Source: Chromera velia (lineage: Eukaryota; Sar; Chromeraceae). From it: a stretch of 10,199 nucleotides of DNA. Position 1 is the first letter of the stretch, and the number at the start of each line of letters is the position of its first letter. Shown here piece by piece: positions 1 to 4,603 of this stretch. Below the pieces are notes generated by a model. That model made no database searches. It was given only the letters and a program-made list of their open reading frames with translations, and was not told the origin of the DNA. Location of the stretch: NCBI GenBank assembly GCA_018398765.1, contig JAHBMJ010003543.1, positions 1 to 10,199 on the forward strand, in the 5' to 3' direction. Position numbers and translations under genes: made by a program.

Positions 1-35
<35 letters not shown>

Positions 36-84
36 CACACGCACACACACACACACACACACATACACACATACACACACACAA

Positions 85-121
<37 letters not shown>

Positions 122-134
122 TACACACACACAC
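1..134. repeat. Interrupted (AC)n microsatellite
   Basis: Almost pure alternating AC, broken by a few AT, GC or AA interruptions. The array continues off the left edge. It lies upstream of the splice acceptor at 262-263, so it is probably inside an intron of the phosphatase gene. Long purine-pyrimidine alternation of this kind can adopt Z-DNA; that is general knowledge and not shown here. Confidence 0.97.
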
Positions 135-144
135 TTGCTTCCTC

Positions 145-163
145 TGAAATGAAATGAAATGAA
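145..163. repeat. Short TGAAA pentanucleotide repeat
   Basis: About three and a half copies of TGAAA lie between the AC array and the phosphatase exon, within presumed intron sequence. Confidence 0.8.
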
Positions 164-263
164 GTGTCGTGACTCGAATGCTGCACGGGAAATCGCTCTT
201 TCTCCTTTATTGCCTCAATTGTCGCTGTGATCATTTAAATGGATGTATCGTCACTGCCTGCAG

Positions 264-367
264 GAAAGAAAGCGGCACAAGTCGCCGATTCTTATTCATT
301 GCGTGGCAGGACTTGGGCGCACTGGGTTGCTGTGCTGTTTGGCCAACGTGCTGTTTGACATTCATAG
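264..367 (+). CDS. Protein tyrosine phosphatase, P-loop exon (partial gene)
   Basis: This internal exon encodes the catalytic P-loop of a cysteine-dependent protein tyrosine phosphatase. Reading in phase 0 from 264, it gives SPILIHCVAGLGRTG and then a hydrophobic helix, LLCCLANVLFDIH. The HCxxGxxRTG signature contains the nucleophilic Cys and the phosphate-binding Arg, and both are intact. The exon starts after a CTGCAG acceptor (AG at 262-263) and ends at AG|GTACGT, splitting an Arg codon in phase 2. The substrate-recognition loop and the WPD loop should lie in upstream exons outside the window. The enzyme would remove phosphate from phosphotyrosine. Joined to the next exon it aligns with the classical PTP C-terminus better than with dual-specificity or PRL types. 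The subfamily is unresolved. Confidence 0.85.
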
Positions 368-768
368 GTACGTACGAAGACCAAAACGATCTTCTGCGTG
401 CTCCCTTCCTTCCGGCGCCTTCGTGCGCTTTCTGCGTCCTCCCCCTCATTTCCCCTAGCTTCACCCTATTCCTTCGACCCCTTTCGATTTCGACCCCAAT
501 CAAGCAATCTGCCGGCCCCTTGATGGGCAGACACAGTTTTGCTGTTTACCTTTTTTCTCTCTCTGTAAGTCTTCGTTGCTTCCACCGTTGCTCCATGTCG
601 CGTGTGTATTTTTTCTTAGTCTATCTAGACTTCTTTCTGCTCCTCCTCCTTTTCCTCCTCCTCCTCCTTCTTCTTCTTCTTGCCCTTTCCTTATGGGCCC
701 TTCTGAGACCTCCGAACTTTGCCTGACTTCTTTCTGCCATTTTCTTTTGCGATTTCCCCCGGGTGCAG
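368..768 (+). other. Intron of the phosphatase gene
   Basis: The donor is GTACGT preceded by AG. The acceptor is a pyrimidine-rich stretch ending GTGCAG at 763-768. Removing these 401 bases joins AG and G into an Arg codon and keeps the frame open across the conserved domain, which is strong support for the boundaries. A CTC/CTT-rich tract at about 640-680 lies inside the intron and makes the pyrimidine-rich leucine codons seen in one unspliced reading frame. A second GTACGA at 372 is a weaker alternative donor. Confidence 0.8.
638..681. repeat. Imperfect (CTC/CTT)n tract
   Basis: A trinucleotide-rich polypyrimidine run lies within the phosphatase intron, about 90 bases upstream of its acceptor. 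Part of it may act as an extended pyrimidine tract, but the functional tract should be closer to 768. Confidence 0.85.
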
Positions 769-982
769 GCAAGTGGAGGAGGGACGCACAAACCCACGAA
801 TCTCTGTGATCAGGTCCGCACTCGAATTGCGAAGGTGCAGGGCGAAGGCCATTTCGGAGCTGTGCCAGTATAGTGCGATCTACTGGGTAGTGGGGATGAT
901 TTGTTCAAAGGCCGGTTTGTGCACTGCACTGCCGGACGTGAACGAAGAAGGGTGCCTGAATGCGTGTCCGTCCTGTCCGTGA
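769..982 (+). CDS. Protein tyrosine phosphatase, Q-loop exon and C-terminus
   Basis: After the split Arg codon this exon reads QVEEGRTNPRISVIRSALELRR and then CRAKAISELCQYSAIYWVV. The I-S-V-I...LR..R......QY...Y pattern matches the C-terminal part of classical PTP domains, which typically read VDV...V..LR..R...V....QY.F.Y. The Gln of CQY corresponds to the Q-loop Gln that positions the hydrolytic water. About 25 further residues follow, with four cysteines near the end (GCLNACPSCP), to a TGA at 980-982. A GTGAGA donor at 979-984 overlaps the stop. An alternative product spliced to 1057 is therefore possible and would add 18 residues. Domain assignment is confident; the exact 3' end is not. 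Confidence 0.78.
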
Positions 983-1114
983 GACGTTCGTGATTCGGGC
1001 GGGTGGATGAAAATCGAACGACAATCTGTTGTTTTCTTTGTTTCTCTCTTTGTCAGGACGTTCTTTCTGCATGAGGGCATGTTCGGGAACTCAAGCGGTT
1101 GCATGAGACAGTAG
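979..1114 (+). other. Possible alternative last intron (979-1056) and terminal exon (1057-1114)
   Basis: CC|GTGAGA at 979 resembles a donor. The pyrimidine-rich run ending TTTGTCAG at 1056 is one of the better acceptors in the window. Splicing removes 78 bases, keeps phase 2, and replaces the TGA at 980 with an 18-residue tail (starting TFFLHEGMFG) ending at TAG 1112-1114. The frame match has a one-in-three chance of being accidental and the tail has no recognisable motif, so this is inference. Confidence 0.35.
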
Positions 1115-1214
1115 AGACAGCAAAAAAAACAATTATGCATTCAGAGTATGGGAAATGAGTGAGAAAACAGAAAATGAAGGTTCCAAATCAAAAGAAAGAA
1201 GGGTCCTATCCATG

Positions 1215-1248
<34 letters not shown>
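1215..1248. repeat. (AGCC)n tetranucleotide repeat
   Basis: About eight uninterrupted AGCC units. The Ser-Gln-Pro-Ala peptide repeat in one overlapping reading frame comes from the microsatellite and is not evidence of a protein. Confidence 0.95.
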
Positions 1249-1394
1249 TCAACAGAAGAGAAAGGAAGGAAAGAAGTTAGTTCGAAGGATGATCGATTTT
1301 TTTGGTTTCCTTCCTCGTTGCATGTCCACCTCGTATCTTGTCAACCCCCCCCCTCCCATCTCTCTCAGACATGCAAGTTGTGTTCGGGTATGAC

Positions 1395-1431
1395 GGAGGG
1401 AGGGAGGGAGGGAGGGAGGGAGGGAGGGAGA
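1395..1431. repeat. (GGGA)n tetranucleotide repeat
   Basis: About nine GGGA units on the + strand. Successive GGG runs are separated by single adenines, a pattern that permits a G-quadruplex in DNA or in RNA from this strand. Confidence 0.95.
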
Positions 1432-1666
1432 GGACTGCCACGGATGCGGCGCCGGGAGATTCACGATACACGATACACGTACAGAAAGAAAGCGTCAAAG
1501 TCCATGAATTTCCCCCATGCTGTTTTCGAATGAATGAATGCTGTAGACAGCAGGAAGCCTCTTTTTTCATAGCGCTTCCCAGCTTTATTTTTTTATACTT
1601 TTTTCTGCATGCCTCCGGATTTTACGTGGTGCTTACCATCTCGCTTCTTGTTTTTTCTCCTCGCAG

Positions 1667-1684
1667 CTACGGAAAGACAAGACC
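1667..1684 (+). other. Candidate 18-nt microexon
   Basis: A long T/C-rich run ending CTCGCAG precedes CTACGGAAAGACAAGACC, which is followed directly by GTGAGT. Both flanking sites are close to consensus. An 18-base exon would add six residues and keep frame. No homologous protein is recognised, so it may be a chance pairing of an acceptor and a donor. Confidence 0.3.
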
Positions 1685-1825
1685 GTGAGTTCATACATTC
1701 ATTCGATTTTCAGTGGGGAGGATTGGTCCTAAATGGGTCCCATTTTCGACCACCCCTTCCTTCTTTCCTTCCTTTCCTAATGCCTTGTTACCCTTCCCCG
1801 TCTCCTTCCTCTTCCACGACTCACA

Positions 1826-1827
<2 letters not shown>

Positions 1828-1862
<35 letters not shown>
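1828..1862. repeat. (CT)n microsatellite
   Basis: About 17 CT units, placed just upstream of the acceptor-like CTTCCAG at 1877-1883. On the + strand the array could serve as an unusually long pyrimidine tract. Confidence 0.95.
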
Positions 1863-1865
<3 letters not shown>

Positions 1866-1883
1866 CTTCCACGTTCCTTCCAG

Positions 1884-1983
1884 AAGGTTCGATGCACTAG
1901 ACCGGCGGCAAGTCCGGAGTTTTGATCCGGTGCCATTTGGCCAAGACTCTTTCTCCCTGCCAAGTCTTCGGTCGACCGGTTAA
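1884..1983 (+). other. Candidate exon, unidentified product
   Basis: After the acceptor-like TTCCAG, the frame starting at 1885 is open as RFDALDRRQVRSFDPVPFGQ and on to LPSLRSTG before TAA at 1981-1983. The codon use and mixed residues look more protein-like than the flanking sequence. It joins in frame to the 18-nt candidate at 1667 in phase 2. No strong donor is present, so it could be a terminal exon. No family is recognised. Confidence 0.25.
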
Positions 1984-2054
1984 CCATTCATGTCTATGTT
2001 TGTCTGTCTCTCTTTCTTTGTCTGGTTGACTGTCTATCGTACTGCCTCACACAG

Positions 2055-2518
2055 AAAAGAAACAATGATAAAATGAATGAACTCTCCGGACTTCAATGCC
2101 CCGAAATTCGGTGCGAATTCATTCATGGTAAGCGAGTATGTGATGAAAGTGGAGGCAGGCGGATAGTAGAGAAAAACGAGATGCAGACTGGCGAAGGCAC
2201 ACCTTTCTGCCTCCACGGAATGTAGCGGTATTTTTTTCATAAAGCTGCTATCGAAAAAAGAACATAATGGGTAGAATTCATCAACTTGAACGGACGAAGA
2301 ATCCTTCTTTTACTTTCTTTTCCTCTGCAGAAGACCGAAGAATTGAATGGGGAAGGAAGGCAAAAGAAGTCATTGATGCAGATTGCGTATGCAGCATCTT
2401 CTGCCGTCCCGCAGTTGAGAACACAAGAACTTTCCTTCCTTCCTTCGTTGTGTGTGTCCAGAATTTAATTTCTCCCTACTTACTCTGCTTTTCGAGACCA
2501 AAGAACGAAGAGAGATAA
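2055..2518 (+). other. Candidate exon pair (2055-2127 and 2331-2518)
   Basis: The first island follows a CACACAG acceptor and ends at CATG|GTAAGC, a strong donor at 2128. It reads KRNNDKMNELSG then LQCPEIRCEFIH in phase 0 and leaves one base. The second starts after TTTTCCTCTGCAG at 2330, a strong acceptor. The joined frame continues as EDRRIEWGRKAKEVIDADCV and stays open to TAA at 2516-2518. The intron would be 203 bases. The latter part, after a CCGCAG at about 2412, becomes pyrimidine-rich and may be non-coding. No domain is recognised. These islands may belong to an extended phosphatase gene or to a separate gene. Confidence 0.3.
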
Positions 2519-3240
2519 GGAAGGAGCAATTGAGAAAAGAAAAGAACTAGATTGGCTCTTTATTCGGTCGTGAAACGGAGCGCCAAGGGAGTTCCCTAGA
2601 TCTTCCAGCTTCCTTTTCTTTAATTGTTTCCCCCGGCCGGCCCTCGATCACCACAGGGGAAGCGGGTTGGTCTGCGTGCTCGCTCATGAAAAGAGAATTA
2701 AGTAAACGTCTCTTCCAGAAGGGGTCAAATACCGACCTCAGGTGTGTGCATGATCGATCGAGGAAGGGGAGATTTTGTTTGTGAATTTAAAGGAAATTAA
2801 AACACGCGAATCCATCGGCCTGCAGAATTAAGGCGGGAACGGGATAAAAACATGGCACGCGCGCAGACGTGCCCACGCAAACACCCGCAAACACGCAAAG
2901 GTGAAGAGGGAGGGTGAAGACGGGGTGAGGAGAAGCTAGCCCAACCATCAAATGGGCATGCACATAAAGACAGGTTGATCATCTTTTCCACATACACTTA
3001 TAGAGTTATGTATTTGTTCTGTCAACGTCGTGAGCGCTTCGAGGTCTCAGGACCCCCAGGCTGTCCAGACGTTGAGTGTTGAATTCAATTCAATAACTCT
3101 GAGGTGGAACTACTTGCGCGACAAGAATTTAGATAGACACTCTTCGATGAACCTAGCGATGAACTCAAGTGAAAATTAAAGCTCCCAAGATCGTGTGAAT
3201 CTTGCAAAAATAACCCAAAACGACTCACACGCAATTCTAA
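2519..3240. other. No gene seen; mixed-composition spacer
   Basis: No open frame with protein-like content was found. One further acceptor/donor pair encloses 23 bases (2719-2741, followed by GTGTGT), which is too little to call an exon. Palindromic GATCGATCG at about 2753 and GGCCGGCC at about 2634 are short and unremarkable. Confidence 0.5.
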
Positions 3241-3446
3241 CGCTTAATTCAGAGTCAAAATATTTTGCAAAAGTTGCTTTTGATCTAGCTTTTGATTTAC
3301 GTTTGAAATTATTTTATCTGCTTATCGATATTATATTCTTTTTCTAGTTCTTTTTTTTGTTTTCATGTTAGACAGACTCAGACCTAGCTCAAAACCTAAA
3401 TTTGCAAGTAGTTTAAAAATTCAAAGTGTTTAGATATATATAGATG

Positions 3447-3477
3447 TAAATCATATATATTGTTTATATATGATTTA
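3447..3477. repeat. Perfect 13-bp inverted repeat (hairpin)
   Basis: TAAATCATATATA at 3447-3459 and its exact reverse complement TATATATGATTTA at 3465-3477 are separated by a 5-base loop. The arms are AT-only apart from one C:G pair, so in a region this AT-rich it may have arisen by chance or from TA-repeat expansion. Confidence 0.85.
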
Positions 3478-3561
3478 TTGTATCATTTAAGACTGCTATG
3501 TACTAGTGTATCAAATTACTATCAATACATCCTGGTAAGCTTCTTTTTTAAAAAAGCAAGT

Positions 3562-3589
3562 TATATATATATATATATATATATATATA
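3562..3589. repeat. (TA)n microsatellite
   Basis: About 14 uninterrupted TA units in the AT-rich block. Confidence 0.97.
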
Positions 3590-4089
3590 CTTAAAGTTTC
3601 TTTAATAAAGCTAGTAGTAGTAAAGTCTTCTTAAAGAATACGTCACGGTATTATATCGAGAAACGGTCTAGAATTCTAGAATTTTAATGTACGTTTTTAT
3701 CCTTCAAAATTGATTCAATCAATCAAAAAACTGGCTCCATTAACAATTTAATACATAAATTTAAGACTGGATCATTCAAGTTAAACTTTTTTTGAAGAAA
3801 AATTTGCCCTAGAAGTCGCGACTGACTTGTCAGATGCTTATTAAAGTTGATTGCATCAATTCTAAATTGATTCCGAATTCTCAACTTCCGTGCATCTTTG
3901 ATGTGATCAAGCACTCGAAAGGTCTCCTCTTCAGTTGATCAATTTTGTCGTTCTGTTTTTATACATGACCGGCGAATGACTGGTTGTGAATTTCATGGAT
4001 GCTTTCCCGACTCATCTTTTTGAGAGGGGCGAGCGGCAAAGAACCAGTCCCAACCGACTGACTCGGACTTTGCTCTTTGTCGTTTTTTC

Positions 4090-4134
4090 GTGAGTGAGTG
4101 AGTGAGTGAGTGAGTGCAGTGCAGTGCAGTGCAG
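4090..4134. repeat. Compound (GTGA)n-(GTGCA)n microsatellite
   Basis: About six GTGA units (4090-4114) run directly into four GTGCA units (4114-4134), then a CAGTCAGTC tail. The change of unit length from 4 to 5 suggests slippage from a shared GTG core. Confidence 0.92.
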
Positions 4135-4404
4135 TCAGTCAATGTTGATCCCAGGTTTTCTTGCTCACTGCAATGGCGCGTTTTTTGGTTAAGCATTCTT
4201 CCTTCCTTCCTTTCTTTCCCACCCCCGGCCCGTCGTTGACTTTCCCACCCCGCCGCCCCCTTGCCCCGTTGCCTGCTGATGGTTGCACAAGGAGAAACAG
4301 TTCATCTGTCCCCTCACATCCCGTTGAGACATGCACGTGTGAAGACAAGAGAAGGATAAAATTTTCAAAGAAAAAGACCACAGGGAGAAGGCCAGCCTCC
4401 TCCT

Positions 4405-4442
<38 letters not shown>
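4405..4442. repeat. (CT)n microsatellite
   Basis: About 18 CT units, equivalent to GA units on the coding strand of the downstream-reading minus gene. Any Ser-Leu or Glu-Arg repeats in overlapping frames come from this array. Confidence 0.95.
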
Positions 4443-4603
4443 GAGTGTTTTGTGTACCTTCATCCTTCTGGCTGCATGCAAAGAAAAAGCTAACGAACGT
4501 CTCTTCTGACCCAACGCTTGCACCCGCTTTTTGACCCGACCCTTTCGTTCATTCCTTCGGCATCCAGCGTCACTTGCCTAACAACCTTCCCCCCTTCATC
4601 TGT

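Larger units (their letters stand above)
1115..1660. other. Intergenic or intronic, no gene seen
   Basis: No domain or convincing coding pattern was found on either strand. The stretch contains an (AGCC)n array, a (GGGA)n array and several short homopolymer runs. It could be the 3' flank of the phosphatase gene or an intron of a longer gene reaching the exon-like islands downstream. Confidence 0.5.
3240..3960. other. AT-rich gene-free block
   Basis: This block is visibly richer in A and T than the flanking DNA, with TTTT and AAAA runs, a perfect 13-bp hairpin at 3447-3477 and a (TA)n array at 3562-3589. No coding region or domain was found on either strand. It could be an old decayed insertion or a structural intergenic region; nothing in the sequence decides between these. 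Confidence 0.6.
3961..4603. other. 3' flank of the cysteine-rich gene, no gene seen
   Basis: On the minus strand this lies directly downstream of the stop codon of the 748-residue gene, so it should contain its 3' UTR and polyadenylation site, or later exons if the donor at the stop codon is used. No domain was found on either strand. It holds compound GTGA/GTGCA, TTCC and CT arrays. No clear polyadenylation signal could be assigned. Confidence 0.5.

Noticed and set aside
1-134. Telomeric repeat
   Set aside because: The unit is AC, not a telomere unit such as TTAGGG or TTTAGGG, and the array is interrupted in the manner of an ordinary microsatellite.
264-367. PRL or PTEN-type phosphatase
   Set aside because: The P-loop alone (HCVAGLGR) resembles PRL, but it continues with TG, lacks the PTEN lysines, and the next exon carries the classical PTP Q-loop pattern.
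169-726. A 185-codon + strand frame with a long poly-leucine end
   Set aside because: The leucines come from the CTC/CTT tract inside the phosphatase intron, and the frame conflicts with the P-loop exon.
1159-1533. 124-codon + strand frame containing repeated Pro-Ala-Ser-Gln and Gly-Gly-Arg-Glu
   Set aside because: The repeats are translations of the AGCC and GGGA microsatellites. The rest of the frame has no protein-like pattern.
3022-3075. Inverted repeat TCAACGTC / GACGTTGA
   Set aside because: Eight-base arms about 38 bases apart are expected by chance in a window of this size, and no coding or structural context supports it.
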